64,000 nucleotides of DNA. Origin: Nitrospirota bacterium. GTDB taxonomy: Bacteria; Nitrospirota; Nitrospiria; Nitrospirales; Nitrospiraceae. This document shows, in pieces, positions 1-7,998 of the stretch. Numbering within the stretch: the stretch's first letter is position 1; each line of letters starts with the position of its first letter. Both the position numbers and the translations under genes were made by a program. The notes under the pieces are model-generated. The model was not told where the DNA came from. It worked only from the letters and a program-made list of their open reading frames with translations, and ran no database searches. Where the stretch lies: positions 310,001 to 374,000 of the forward strand of contig JACRLR010000016.1 in the NCBI GenBank assembly GCA_016219645.1. The letters run 5' to 3'.

Positions 1-234
1 GATGGGCTGCGGGGAAAGGTCACGAGGCCGTCGGTCGTAAGGGTCAAGGCGTTGGACCGTCAAGGCAAATCGATGGATTTCGAAGCGACCGGGCTCTATG
101 CCGTCTGTATCCAGCACGAAATGGATCATCTCATCGGCAAAGTATTCTTGGACCGGATGACCGATATGTCCACGCTCACGCAACTCCCCGAATTTAGTAA
201 GTACTGGCAAGATGAACCCATCCCCGTGATCTAA
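1..234 (+). CDS. def: peptide deformylase, C-terminal part (gene begins before the window)
   Basis: This open frame runs from the first base of the window to a TAA, so the N-terminus is missing. It carries the HExxH-type metal motif QHEMDHL, preceded by an [11 protein letters not shown]-like helix, which is the diagnostic third motif of peptide deformylases. The enzyme removes the formyl group from the N-terminal Met of nascent proteins and uses Fe2+ or a similar metal. The tail after the motif (GKVFLDRM) also fits the family. The next gene starts 23 bases downstream on the same strand, so co-transcription is likely. The frame also stays open upstream of the TTG at position 52, so that codon is not a real start. 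Confidence 0.9.
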   Translation, partial: DGLRGKVTRPSVVRVKALDRQGKSMDFEATGLYAVCIQHEMDHLIGKVFLDRMTDMSTLTQLPEFSKYWQDEPIPVI

Positions 235-257
235 CTTGCCGTGAAGATCCTGCGCTC

Positions 258-1982
258 GTGAAAACTCTCCTTCGAGTGCTCCAGTACCTCAGCCCGCACC
301 GTTCAATGGTGGTCGGCACCTTCCTGTTCGCAGGGTTGGCGACGGCGTTCGAGCTGGTCCCCCCCTGGCTGATTAAAGTGATTATCGACGATGTAATTCA
401 GGGGGGCCAGACTCAGCTCCTGCTCTGGGTATTTCTCGGGCTTTGTGCCGCCTATGTGCTGAGAAATCTCTGCGGGTCTATGAGGATTCGGTTGAACAAT
501 GGGCTGGAGCAGCAAGTCGTCCACGATTTGCACGTCCAGGTATTTGCCGCACTGCAGCGGTTATCGATCAAGTTTTATGAGAGTCGTCCAACAGGCGAGA
601 TCATGTCACGGGTGTTGAACGACACGGAGCATATGCAGCGCATCTTCGTCGACGGGCTGGAAGAAATCATTACGGCGGGGTTGACGCTGATCGGGATCAT
701 GACCATGCTGTTCATGCTCAACTGGAAGTTGGCTCTATTGGCGCTCGTGCCTATTCCTCTGTTGGTCGTCGGCGCGGCGCTCTTTACTAAGCGAGTCCAC
801 GGATACTATCGGGTGATCAGAAAAGGATCAGCGGAGCTGAATGCACTGTTGCAGGACATGTTGGCTGGCATCAGGGAGACGATGGGTTTCAATCGCCAGT
901 CCTATGAGCAGGAGCGGTTTGATCGGAAAAGTGATCGTTGCCGCCAGGATACGTTGAAGGCCATGTACCTCTGGTCCTACTACTCCCCTGGCATGATGCT
1001 GATCGGGAGTCTGGGCGGGGCCATGGTGCTCTGGTTCGGCACAGCCGAAGTCCTGGAGCACCGTCTTTCCGTGGGCGAACTCGTGATGTTCATCTCATAC
1101 CTTGCGCTCTTCTATGTGCCGATCAATCAGATCCACTCTGTGAATCACATGCTCCAACATGCGTTGGCTGCAAGTGAGCGGGTGTTCGAAGTGCTCGATC
1201 TCGTTCCGGAGGTCCAGGATCGACCTGACGCGATTGCGCCAACCGCTCGGTTACGGGGAGAAGTCGCCTTTCATCGCGTCGGGTTTCATTATCGAGCCGA
1301 TGCGCCGATTTTGACAAACGTGACAATATCCGTTCAGGCGGGCGAACGCGTCGCGCTGGTCGGCCCGAGCGGCGCAGGAAAGAGCACGACACTCAAACTG
1401 CTGATGCGATTCTACGATGTGACCCAAGGCTCCGTGACCATCGACGGGTACGATATCCGCGATCTGCCCTTGCCCTTTCTTCGAAGCCAAATCGGGCTGG
1501 TTCAGCAAGAGCCATTCTTATTCAATGGGACGGTGAGAGAAAACATTCTGTATGGGGATCTATCGGCCGGGCAGGACGAGATTGAGATGGCTGCGAAGGC
1601 GGCGCGAGCCCATGACTTTATCATGGCTTTGCCGGAAGGGTATGACACCTGGATCGGAGAGCGTGGGGTCAAACTTTCCGTCGGGCAACGGCAGCGTGTT
1701 TCGATTGCCCGTGTCATTCTGAAGGACCCTCCGATCGTCATGTTCGATGAGGCCACCTCCAATATCGACACAGAGACCGAGGTCAAGATTCGTGAGGCGC
1801 TGGACGATCTGACGAAAGGGCGGACGACGATCATCATTGCCCATCGACTCTCCACCATCCAAGGGGTTGACCGCATCATTGTTGTGGACCACGGGCGTGT
1901 CGTCGAAGACGGGACGCACGAGACGTTGATCGGCCATGAAGGGGTGTATGCGCGACTCTATGACGCTCAATTTCAGGTGTAG
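258..1982 (+). CDS. ABC exporter, fused membrane and ATPase domains (MsbA-like)
   Basis: The 574-residue protein has an N-terminal six-helix ABC transmembrane domain (about residues 15-300) followed by a nucleotide-binding domain. The Walker A motif GPSGAGKST lies near residue 369, the signature LSVGQRQRV near 473, and Walker B IVMFDEATSN near 492, followed by an H-loop (IIIAHRLST). This fused half-transporter layout is typical of MsbA and other lipid or peptide exporters, which act as homodimers in the inner membrane. The substrate cannot be read from the sequence. The start is the GTG at 258; no stronger ATG lies nearby. A long inverted repeat begins four bases after the stop codon. Confidence 0.93.
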   Translation: MKTLLRVLQYLSPHRSMVVGTFLFAGLATAFELVPPWLIKVIIDDVIQGGQTQLLLWVFLGLCAAYVLRNLCGSMRIRLNNGLEQQVVHDLHVQVFAALQRLSIKFYESRPTGEIMSRVLNDTEHMQRIFVDGLEEIITAGLTLIGIMTMLFMLNWKLALLALVPIPLLVVGAALFTKRVHGYYRVIRKGSAELNALLQDMLAGIRETMGFNRQSYEQERFDRKSDRCRQDTLKAMYLWSYYSPGMMLIGSLGGAMVLWFGTAEVLEHRLSVGELVMFISYLALFYVPINQIHSVNHMLQHALAASERVFEVLDLVPEVQDRPDAIAPTARLRGEVAFHRVGFHYRADAPILTNVTISVQAGERVALVGPSGAGKSTTLKLLMRFYDVTQGSVTIDGYDIRDLPLPFLRSQIGLVQQEPFLFNGTVRENILYGDLSAGQDEIEMAAKAARAHDFIMALPEGYDTWIGERGVKLSVGQRQRVSIARVILKDPPIVMFDEATSNIDTETEVKIREALDDLTKGRTTIIIAHRLSTIQGVDRIIVVDHGRVVEDGTHETLIGHEGVYARLYDAQFQV

Positions 1983-1985
1983 CGG

Positions 1986-2280
1986 CAAGATGCTGAAAAA
2001 AAGGACGGGGTGGCTGGGATGATCCCCGTGCTCGCGCAACGCGCGGCCTCAGAAGGATGGGAAGGGTAACCTAGTCGTCCTCCTGCTCGCGGAACGCGCA
2101 CGATAGGAATGTGCTCGTTCGACGCGCGCAATCGAGGATCGACTAGGTTACCCTTGACAAAGAAACGAGGAATCAGGAAAACGCGTGCAGTTGGGATCAT
2201 TCCAGTCATCCCTTACTAAGTAATAGTTCGCTGCGGCCTTGCTTGGGCGGGTGAGAAAGCCGGCTTTTTGAGCATCCTGC
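1986..2280. repeat. long nested inverted repeat, copy A
   Basis: The outer ends (GATGCTGAAAAA and CTTTTTGAGCATC) are inverted copies of each other. Inside lies a perfect 16-bp inverted repeat, AAGGGTAACCTAGTCG at 2062-2077 against 2140-2155. Between these arms is a core that starts CTCGC and contains GAATGTGCTCGTTCGA. The same core recurs at about 2989, 11914 and 24281. The element begins four bases after the ABC exporter stop. No open frame in it looks like protein. It is a REP/BIME-like element or a long terminator. Confidence 0.75.
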
Positions 2281-2291
2281 AACGTTGTGGC

Positions 2292-2352
2292 CTGGTTGGT
2301 CCGGTTTCTTCCGTGCTACAAACCAAACAAACAAAATAAACGAAACAAACCA
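2292..2352. repeat. degenerate pentamer hairpin element
   Basis: A G/T-rich left arm (GGTTGGTCCGGTTT) is followed by an A/C-rich right arm at 2321-2352 made of AAACC/AAACA-type units with a period of about five bases. Related elements occur at 3606-3700, 12501-12582, 23216-23287 and 63391-63432. Confidence 0.5.
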
Positions 2353-2430
2353 GCTAACGGATTGGTGGCCGTTGCAGGTCGAACTTGCTCACCGGTATAC
2401 TTCGATTCACTTGAGGGGGGAGTACGGACG

Positions 2431-2625
2431 ATGGTGCTGATCTACGAAAGCGATCCGTTGGATAACGAGGATGCGCGCGGGCGATTTTATCATGTCTGCC
2501 GCGGCCGGATCGATCGGAATGAAATCCACCTTCCAGCCGGTGAGCAGGTCTACGAATGTGCGGTCTGCGGAATCGATCTTGAAGCAGAAGACTTTTGGCT
2601 GGCTAGGCAGAAAGGGTCGGTTTAG
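2431..2625 (+). CDS. small hypothetical protein with a CxxC pair
   Basis: This is a 64-residue protein starting at the ATG at 2431, preceded by a G-rich ribosome binding site (TGAGGGGGGAG). It has a single CxxC (ECAVCG) near the C-terminus plus one isolated Cys, and acidic and basic residues are mixed without a signal peptide. I do not recognise a family. The cysteines could bind zinc, perhaps as a dimer. The frame stays open further upstream through the pentamer hairpin, but that part has no protein character, so the short form is preferred. The next small Cys-rich gene starts six bases after the stop. Confidence 0.55.
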   Translation: MVLIYESDPLDNEDARGRFYHVCRGRIDRNEIHLPAGEQVYECAVCGIDLEAEDFWLARQKGSV

Positions 2626-2631
2626 GTTGCC

Positions 2632-2841
2632 ATGGCTGGAAGCACAGGACGAAAAACCGTAGGCGTCTCGCGGGGGCTGATGATGCTCTGCGACACCTGC
2701 TACGCACAGGTCATCGCAGACAAATTAACCAACGAGAAGAATTTTGTTGCGAATGCCGACCTCCTTTTCGATACCATCTGTTGCGGTTGCACCGATATCA
2801 ATCGGCCGCTAATTGACGACATGGCCGGCAGCGGCGAATAA
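2632..2841 (+). CDS. small Cys-rich hypothetical protein
   Basis: This 69-residue protein contains CDTCY near residue 20 and CCGC near residue 51, a four-cysteine arrangement that suggests a zinc ribbon or a small iron-sulfur site. It has no membrane segment or signal peptide. It lies directly behind another small CxxC protein (gap of six bases), and the two are probably translated from one mRNA. A start at the internal Met-Met (about 2680) is possible. An inverted repeat begins three bases after the stop. The function is unknown. Confidence 0.5.
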   Translation: MAGSTGRKTVGVSRGLMMLCDTCYAQVIADKLTNEKNFVANADLLFDTICCGCTDINRPLIDDMAGSGE

Positions 2842-2844
2842 TGA

Positions 2845-3126
2845 GGATGTTGAAAAAGGGAGCGGGGAGTGTCCATGTGCCCTTCTTGCTCGCAGAACAG
2901 GGAGGGGGCGGAGCCTGATGATCTTCTGTGCTCGCGCAACGCGCGGCCTCAGAATGATTCGAGGGAGCAGGCAGACAGTTCTTCTTGCTCGCAGAACGCG
3001 CACGATAAGAATGTGCTCGTCCGATGCGCGCAGTAAAGGGCAGCCTCGGCCACTCCCCTTGTGAGAGGGATGAGGAGCCGGAAGATTCTCGTTGCGGTCT
3101 CGCTGGACAGTCTTTTTGAACGTCCT
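2845..3126. repeat. long inverted repeat, copy B
   Basis: The ends GGATGTTGAAAAA and CTTTTTGAACGTCC are inverted copies. The core at 2989-3033 matches copy A closely (AACGCGCACGAT followed by GAATGTGCTCGT). It begins three bases after a stop codon and fills the 336-base gap between convergent genes. Confidence 0.7.
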
Positions 3127-3177
3127 CTAGTTTTCAGGTCTGGCTATCCCTGACACTCTCCCCCTCACGCCGCAATG

Positions 3178-3507
3178 TTACCGGCAGGTTTTTCCATCGA
3201 AGTAGGTGCAGCTTGTCTCTCCAGATTTCACCTTCCACGTCTTGAGGAGTGGCGCCTGCCCTTCGCCTCTCATCTCGACGACGAAATCTGCAAGGCCTGA
3301 TATGGGGAGTTTCTCGATGTGCGGCTTGGCTGCATCAGGAACATCAATCCAGAACACGGAGCCAAATGTGGAAATCATAATGCGGTGACTTTCCTTATCA
3401 ACATGAATGACGGGACTGTAGAAGCTCTTCTCTTCGGCGAAGCCGGGGTGAATCATGAGGCTGAGGAAAATAAGAGTGAGGAAGCCAGTGAGAAGGGTCG
3501 TACGCAT
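3178..3507 (-). CDS. small exported hypothetical protein
   Basis: The protein has 109 residues if it starts at the ATG at 3507, which puts a classical signal peptide (MRTTLLTGFLTLIFLSLMI, cleavage near GFAEE) at the very N-terminus. An upstream frame extension of 12 residues is less likely. The mature part is mixed alpha/beta-like and ends in a short segment with two Cys (CTYFDGKTC), which could form a disulfide in the periplasm. No family is recognised. It lies convergent to copy B of the inverted repeat. Confidence 0.6.
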   Translation of the reverse strand: MRTTLLTGFLTLIFLSLMIHPGFAEEKSFYSPVIHVDKESHRIMISTFGSVFWIDVPDAAKPHIEKLPISGLADFVVEMRGEGQAPLLKTWKVKSGETSCTYFDGKTCR

Positions 3508-3605
3508 ATAGGACCTACCGAACACTCCCGCGTATGAGGTCAATCAGAACATCATTATTGCATTGAGGCCAAATAGAAACAAACGGGAAAATACCGGAGA
3601 GGGTT

Positions 3606-3700
3606 ATTCGGTCTATCATGTCGTCTCGGTTCTCCAGTTAGCCAAACGCATCGATGGACAAGATAGACCAGGCAGACTGAATTGACGAGATAGACCGAAT
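3606..3700. repeat. hairpin abutting the JAMM gene stop codon
   Basis: A perfect 12-bp inverted repeat, ATTCGGTCTATC at 3606-3617 and its complement at 3689-3700, encloses a loop of about 71 bases with pentamer-like GATAGACCA units. The right arm touches the TAA of the minus-strand JAMM gene, so it would form at the 3' end of that transcript. Confidence 0.6.
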
Positions 3701-4216
3701 TTATATCGGAGTTGTGATCTCTGCCGGTGTGACATTTCCACCCTTGATATTGTAGAGACGAATGTCTGGCTTCGACTTCTCCATGAGGGAAATGAGTAGG
3801 TAGTTGGGGATAGGCAGGTTGATCTTCGGCCAAATTTCTTCGTAGTCGGTGGCGATTTTGATGTCGGTGATGGAGGGACGTGCCGGGTCGTGAGGATGGG
3901 AATGGTAGACCACTTGCAGATCGAGCCCTTTGTTTCGAATATCTTTCTTCGCGGCGGAAAAGTCCTGCATATCCATTACGAAGGCAATCTCGGCTCGCTC
4001 GGCCGGGGAAAGTCGCTCCAGATGCGCGGCCTTTGCCGGGTCGAAGGAAGACAGTTTTTCGGCCCCTTCCAGCGCGACGATGTTGGTGATTCGATAGACA
4101 TAGGTGACCGTTCCATTGATCCCGGCCATGAGCCCGCAACATTCGTAGGGATCGAGTTCCCTTGCGTGGGCAACTAGGTCGTCGAGAATGTGCTGAGGGA
4201 TGACGAGATCCGACAC
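3701..4216 (-). CDS. JAMM/Mov34-family metallopeptidase (Mec-like)
   Basis: This 171-residue protein has the JAMM zinc motif HSHPHDPARPSITD (HxHP then Ser and Asp) near residues 105-118, and an upstream Glu in YECCGLMAG. Bacterial stand-alone JAMM proteins such as Mec and QbsD cleave ubiquitin-like sulfur carriers, either releasing cysteine or another product, or trimming a C-terminal tail to expose Gly-Gly. That role fits here: the gene is last in a minus-strand cluster with two ThiS/MoaD-type carriers, two E1-type enzymes, cysK and thrC. The gap to the upstream E1 gene is two bases. The role is inferred from context; the family assignment is firm. Confidence 0.85.
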   Translation of the reverse strand: MSDLVIPQHILDDLVAHARELDPYECCGLMAGINGTVTYVYRITNIVALEGAEKLSSFDPAKAAHLERLSPAERAEIAFVMDMQDFSAAKKDIRNKGLDLQVVYHSHPHDPARPSITDIKIATDYEEIWPKINLPIPNYLLISLMEKSKPDIRLYNIKGGNVTPAEITTPI

Positions 4217-4218
4217 GA

Positions 4219-5022
4219 TTAGATAGCGCAGGTGACAGTATAGTCACTCTTCAGATCAGTAATTGTTGGCGTCGGTCCGCAGAGGCGGCAGGCCGGGTCT
4301 TTGGGCCGGCGAACTTTTCTGAATTTCATCTCCAAGGCGTCGTAGATGAGCAGGCGGTCGGCCATGGTTTCGCCGATGCCAAGAATTTCTTTAATTGCTT
4401 CCGATGCTTGAAGGATGCCCATGGTTCCGGCGAGGGCTCCCAAGACGCCAGCTTCTTGGCAATTGGGAACGAGTCCAGCTGGTGGTGGCTCCGGGTAGAG
4501 ACAGCGGTAGCAGGGGTAGCCGGCATGGGGTTTGATCGTCGTGAGCTGACCTTCGAAGCGGAACATGCTGGCAGAAATGAGCGTCTTCTTGGCAAAAAAA
4601 CAGGCATCGTTCACGAGAAAACGTGTCGAAAAGTTATCGGATCCATCCAGCACGACGTCGTAATCCTTGAGGAGCGGGAGGATGTTGCCCGTATCGACTA
4701 ACTGGTGATAGGTATTGACCGTGATCTCAGGATTGATGGCCGTGAGGGTTTTCTTGCCCGATTCCACTTTTGGCGTGCCGACTGTAGCAGTGGAATGCAG
4801 GATTTGTCTCTGTAAGTTTGAGAGGTCAACGACGTCGCCATCGACCAGGCCGATGGTGCCGACACCGGCGGCGGCAAGATAGAGTCCGGCAGGAGAGCCG
4901 AGCCCCCCGGCGCCGATGAGCAAGACCTTTGCCTGCCGCAGCTTCATCTGGCCCTTGCCGCCCACCTCGCCGAGAAGAATCTGCCGGCTATACCGTTGAA
5001 TCTGTGGTTCAGTGAGTTCCAT
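4219..5022 (-). CDS. ThiF/MoeB/HesA-type E1 adenylyltransferase (second copy)
   Basis: The protein has 267 residues when started at the ATG at 5022 (MELTEPQIQRYSRQILL), which is preceded by GGAAAG. The Rossmann ATP site GAGGLGS is near residue 37, two CxxC pairs (CYRC and CRLC) can hold zinc, and a candidate catalytic Cys lies in VPNCQEAG. Such enzymes adenylate the C-terminal Gly of a sulfur-carrier protein so that it can become a thiocarboxylate. It is a paralogue of the E1 at 7087-7899, and both end in a terminal Cys-Ala motif. It sits two bases ahead of the JAMM gene. The MoaD-type carrier at 5526 is the likely partner. Confidence 0.88.
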   Translation of the reverse strand: MELTEPQIQRYSRQILLGEVGGKGQMKLRQAKVLLIGAGGLGSPAGLYLAAAGVGTIGLVDGDVVDLSNLQRQILHSTATVGTPKVESGKKTLTAINPEITVNTYHQLVDTGNILPLLKDYDVVLDGSDNFSTRFLVNDACFFAKKTLISASMFRFEGQLTTIKPHAGYPCYRCLYPEPPPAGLVPNCQEAGVLGALAGTMGILQASEAIKEILGIGETMADRLLIYDALEMKFRKVRRPKDPACRLCGPTPTITDLKSDYTVTCAI

Positions 5023-5030
5023 GTTCTTTC

Positions 5031-5110
5031 CCGTAAGGCGTGAAACGTCAGACGTCAGGCGACGGATCCTCTGAGGGTTAGCTTCCTCTTGCCCCTTACG
5101 CCTCACCCCT
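5031..5110. repeat. short inverted repeat (AAGGCGTGAAACGT type), copy 1
   Basis: GTAAGGCGTGAAACGT at the left is mirrored by CCCCTTACGCCTCACCCC at the right. A related element lies at 7909-7998. Both are upstream of E1-type genes. Confidence 0.5.
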
Positions 5111-5112
5111 AA

Positions 5113-5284
5113 CAGGGTGTTGACAAACTAATTGAGCATGACAGAAACAGAAGGCGCGGATACTCACAGATCCGTTCAGAAGCCATCGCAGGCTGTTCAG
5201 AAAGGCCGTCCAGCAAGGCCGCAGCAAGCGACGAGGCGAAGCGTACTCTGAGAACGCCGCTGGCGGACTTTGTCAACAGCCTGC
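5113..5284. repeat. long inverted repeat, variant D
   Basis: The ends GGGTGTTGACAAA and TTTGTCAACAGCC are near-perfect inverted copies. The middle is a GCAAGGCCGCAGC-type sequence. The element separates the NIL-domain gene from the E1/JAMM pair and lies 14 bases beyond the NIL gene stop, so it may end or process that transcript. Confidence 0.65.
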
Positions 5285-5298
5285 TAACCCCTGACGGG

Positions 5299-5538
5299 TT
5301 ATTCCACGACATTCAATTCGATCGGGTCGACGATGACGCCCTTCTTGCGAAGGCCTGCGATCGCCCGTTCTATCTCCGTACTGTCCCCTACCAGTTCGAG
5401 GTCCATCCATCCGGTGGTTTCACGAACGTCGGCTCGTCTGACGTTGGTAATGACTTTGAATTCGTGACCGATCTGATAAATGATCGGCTCTTTGATCTTG
5501 TCTTCTGGGAATCGGATGTGAAATTTCATGTTCGGCAT
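5299..5538 (-). CDS. NIL-domain protein
   Basis: This is a 79-residue beta-alpha-beta protein whose ending (IERAIAGLRKKGVIVDPIE) and overall pattern match the NIL domain. That domain is found at the C-terminus of MetN methionine-importer ATPases and in some sulfur-metabolism proteins. In MetN it binds methionine or another sulfur amino acid, so a regulatory or sulfur-handling role is plausible. Its ATG overlaps the end of the MoaD-type gene by 13 bases. Its Shine-Dalgarno (AGGAGG) lies inside the codons for the carrier Gly-Gly, so translation of the two is probably coupled. Confidence 0.8.
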   Translation of the reverse strand: MPNMKFHIRFPEDKIKEPIIYQIGHEFKVITNVRRADVRETTGWMDLELVGDSTEIERAIAGLRKKGVIVDPIELNVVE

Positions 5539-5813
5539 GATGAGCCTCCTGCAATGGCTGGCACGATCGAGACTTCGTCGCCGTCTTTGAGCGAGGTTTC
5601 TTTGCCCTTGAGGAACCGGATATCTTCCTCATTGACATAAATATTCACGAACCGGCGTAGCTCTCCGGTCTCGTCGCAGAGGCGATCCTTAATCCCGGGG
5701 TGGGAGGCGTTCAAGTTGTCGATCATTTCGGCGATACTCATGGCCTGGGCCTGGACCTCTCCCTGCCCCTTCGTCAGAGAACGGAGCGGGGTTGGAATGC
5801 GAACCTTAATCAT
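5526..5813 (-). CDS. MoaD/ThiS-family sulfur carrier with C-terminal tail
   Basis: The 95-residue ubiquitin-like protein begins MIKVRIPTPLRSLTKGQ and ends DGDEVSIVPAIAGGSSCRT. The fold and the penultimate hydrophobic strand are typical of MoaD and CysO. Unusually, Gly-Gly is not terminal: five residues (SSCRT) follow. They would have to be removed before an E1 could adenylate the carrier, a step known for QbsE, which is trimmed by the JAMM protease QbsD. A JAMM gene lies in the same cluster. The start ATG overlaps the thrC stop by four bases. A role in cysteine or homocysteine synthesis is inferred. Confidence 0.87.
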   Translation of the reverse strand: MIKVRIPTPLRSLTKGQGEVQAQAMSIAEMIDNLNASHPGIKDRLCDETGELRRFVNIYVNEEDIRFLKGKETSLKDGDEVSIVPAIAGGSSCRT

Positions 5814-7060
5814 GCGTCACCACCCCCGTGTTTCCCCACCTTAAAGGTCTGCTCAAAACTGACAAGGCTTGGCTGAATGCGATGAGGCCGTCCCACCGCA
5901 TCGATCACAGCCTCCTGCGTCTTCAGTCCATTCCCTGTGATATAGGCAACTGTCACATCGCTTTTCTTGATCGTGCCTTGCTTCACCAGCTTCTGGAGCA
6001 CACCGATTGTCACGCCGCCGGCGGTCTCTGCAAAAATTCCTTCGGTTTGTGCCAACAATTTGATTCCTTCCACCACTTCGTCGTCTGAAACCATGTCCAT
6101 GGAGCCCTTGCTCTCGGCGGTCGCTTTGAGGGCATAGTACCCGTCGGCGGGATTGCCGATGGCCAGAGACTTCGCAATGGTCTTGGGTTTTACGGGCTTG
6201 AAGAAATCACGTCCGGACTTGAAGGCCGTTGAAATAGGAGAGCAGCCTTCCGCCTGCGCCCCGTTGATCTTCGTCCGCACGTCGTCGATGAGACCCACGG
6301 TCTTCATTTCATGGAGACCCTTCCAGATCTTGGTCAGGAGTGAGCCGGACGCCATCGGGATGACCACTTGGTCGGGGGTGCGCCAACCGAGTTGCTCCAC
6401 GGTTTCGTAGGCCAACGTCTTCGAACCTTCCGCATAGTAGGGGCGAATGTTGATATTGACGAAGGCCCAGCCATGTTCTCCTGCGATTTCGCTGCAGAGG
6501 CGATTCACGTCGTCGTAGTTGCCTTCGACCTCGACCACGTTCGGCCGATAGATCAAATTTCCAAGAACCTTGGCCGCCTCCAAATCTCCGGGAATGAAGA
6601 CATAGGCTCGCATTCCAGCGGCAGCTGCATGGGCAGCGACAGAATTGGCCAGATTGCCTGTCGAGGCACAGGCAATGGTTTCAAATCCCAACTCACGAGC
6701 CCGAGTGATGGCGACTGCGACCACCCGATCTTTGAATGAGAGAGTGGGATGGTTGACCGTATCATTTTTAATATAGAGCTCGTCCAGTCCGAGATGGGCG
6801 CCAAGATTTTTGGCGCGGACCAGCGGCGTCATTCCAGCATGAGGGCCGAGAAATGTCGGGCCCTGCACCGGGAGGAGATCGGCATAGCGCCAGATACTGT
6901 CTGGTCCGTCCTGGATTTTCTTGCGGGAAATGCCCTTCTTGATCTCCTCGTAGTTGTACTTCACCTCGAGGGGGCCGAAGCACATTTCGCAGACATGGAT
7001 TGCCTTTGTCGGGTATTCTTTGCCGCACTCGCGGCACACTAGCGCTTTCATGGTCGCCAT
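5810..7060 (-). CDS. thrC: threonine synthase (PLP fold type II)
   Basis: The 416-residue protein has an N-terminal zinc-ribbon-like segment (CRECG and CEMC) and then a PLP domain with the Schiff-base Lys in HPTLSFKDR and the phosphate-binding loop ASTGNLANS. Threonine synthase converts O-phosphohomoserine to threonine. The setting between sulfur-carrier and E1 genes is odd for a threonine gene. A paralogue using the same substrate with a protein thiocarboxylate could in principle make homocysteine, but nothing in the residues proves that. The start at 7060 follows GAGGTGAC. It overlaps the carrier gene by four bases. Confidence 0.88.
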   Translation of the reverse strand: MATMKALVCRECGKEYPTKAIHVCEMCFGPLEVKYNYEEIKKGISRKKIQDGPDSIWRYADLLPVQGPTFLGPHAGMTPLVRAKNLGAHLGLDELYIKNDTVNHPTLSFKDRVVAVAITRARELGFETIACASTGNLANSVAAHAAAAGMRAYVFIPGDLEAAKVLGNLIYRPNVVEVEGNYDDVNRLCSEIAGEHGWAFVNINIRPYYAEGSKTLAYETVEQLGWRTPDQVVIPMASGSLLTKIWKGLHEMKTVGLIDDVRTKINGAQAEGCSPISTAFKSGRDFFKPVKPKTIAKSLAIGNPADGYYALKATAESKGSMDMVSDDEVVEGIKLLAQTEGIFAETAGGVTIGVLQKLVKQGTIKKSDVTVAYITGNGLKTQEAVIDAVGRPHRIQPSLVSFEQTFKVGKHGGGDA

Positions 7061-7086
7061 GGTGATGTCACCTCGTTCATCAATAG

Positions 7087-7899
7087 CTACGGCCGGACGG
7101 CACAGCCGGCAAACGGATCGCCGTCATCAAACAATTCAGTAATCGTCGGGTGCGCTCCGCAGAGCGCGCAGTCAGGATTGCGCTTCACGTTGATTTCTCT
7201 GAACTGTGTCTTGCGCGCATCAAAATCCAGGAATCGATTGGTGAGAGGATGGCCGATACCCAGAATGAGTTTCAAGGCCTCAGTCGCCTGGATCGTTCCA
7301 ATGATGCCCGCTAACACGCCGATCACCCCCGCCTCCTGGCAGGAGGCAACCAGCCCGGGCGGCGGCGGAGTCTTGAAGATACAACGATAACAGGCGGATT
7401 GCTTTGGCACAATGGTCGTCACGCGGCCATCGAAACGCAGGATGCCGCCGTGGACTAACGGCTTGCCGGCGAAGAAACACGCATCGTTGATCAGGAACTT
7501 AGCTGTGAAGCTATCGACCCCGTCAATGATGACATCATACCCGCTGATGATCTTCAGCGCATTGCCGGCGGTCAGCCGTTCTTCGTACATCGAGACCTGC
7601 ACGTCAGGATTCAACGATTGGATCTTTTCTTTCCCCGAGAGGACCTTGGGGCGGCCTACGTCCGATGTATGGTGAAGAATCTGTCGGTGAAGATTGGTCA
7701 GGTCTACGACATCGCTATCGATGAGGCCGATGGTGCCGATACCGGCTGCAGCCAGATAGAGCGCCACCGGCGATCCAAGGCCTCCCACGCCGACCAGGAG
7801 AATCTTGGCCTTGGCAATCTTCTTCTGCCCCTTGCCACCGACCTCAGGCAAAAGAATATGCCGGCTGTATCTGTTTATCTGATCTTCAGTAAATTCCAT
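7087..7899 (-). CDS. ThiF/MoeB/HesA-type E1 adenylyltransferase (first copy)
   Basis: This 270-residue E1 begins MEFTEDQINRYSRHILL, with a GTG codon directly before the ATG as an alternative start. It has the nucleotide site GVGGLGS, CYRC and CALC zinc pairs, and a candidate catalytic Cys in VASCQEAG. It activates the C-terminus of a sulfur carrier, most simply the ThiS encoded 1 kb upstream in the same cluster. It closely resembles the E1 at 4219-5022, so the cluster holds two carrier/E1 pairs. The short gap to cysK contains an inverted repeat. Confidence 0.88.
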   Translation of the reverse strand: MEFTEDQINRYSRHILLPEVGGKGQKKIAKAKILLVGVGGLGSPVALYLAAAGIGTIGLIDSDVVDLTNLHRQILHHTSDVGRPKVLSGKEKIQSLNPDVQVSMYEERLTAGNALKIISGYDVIIDGVDSFTAKFLINDACFFAGKPLVHGGILRFDGRVTTIVPKQSACYRCIFKTPPPPGLVASCQEAGVIGVLAGIIGTIQATEALKLILGIGHPLTNRFLDFDARKTQFREINVKRNPDCALCGAHPTITELFDDGDPFAGCAVRP

Positions 7900-7908
7900 C
7901 ACTCAATT

Positions 7909-7998
7909 CCGTTAGGCGTAAAACGTGAGGCGTGTAGGAGCGCAAAACGCCATATCCGTGATCTTTCGCCTTACCCCTTACGCCTGACCCCTCACGTC
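7909..7998. repeat. short inverted repeat (AAGGCGTGAAACGT type), copy 2
   Basis: GTTAGGCGTAAAACGTGAGG at the left faces CTTACGCCTGACCCCTCACG at the right. It is related to 5031-5110 and fills the gap between cysK and the E1 gene. Confidence 0.5.

Noticed and set aside
3555-4247. A 230-codon minus-strand frame overlapping the JAMM gene
   Set aside because: It is a second reading frame of the same DNA with Arg/Ser/His-rich low-quality sequence. The JAMM frame has catalytic residues.
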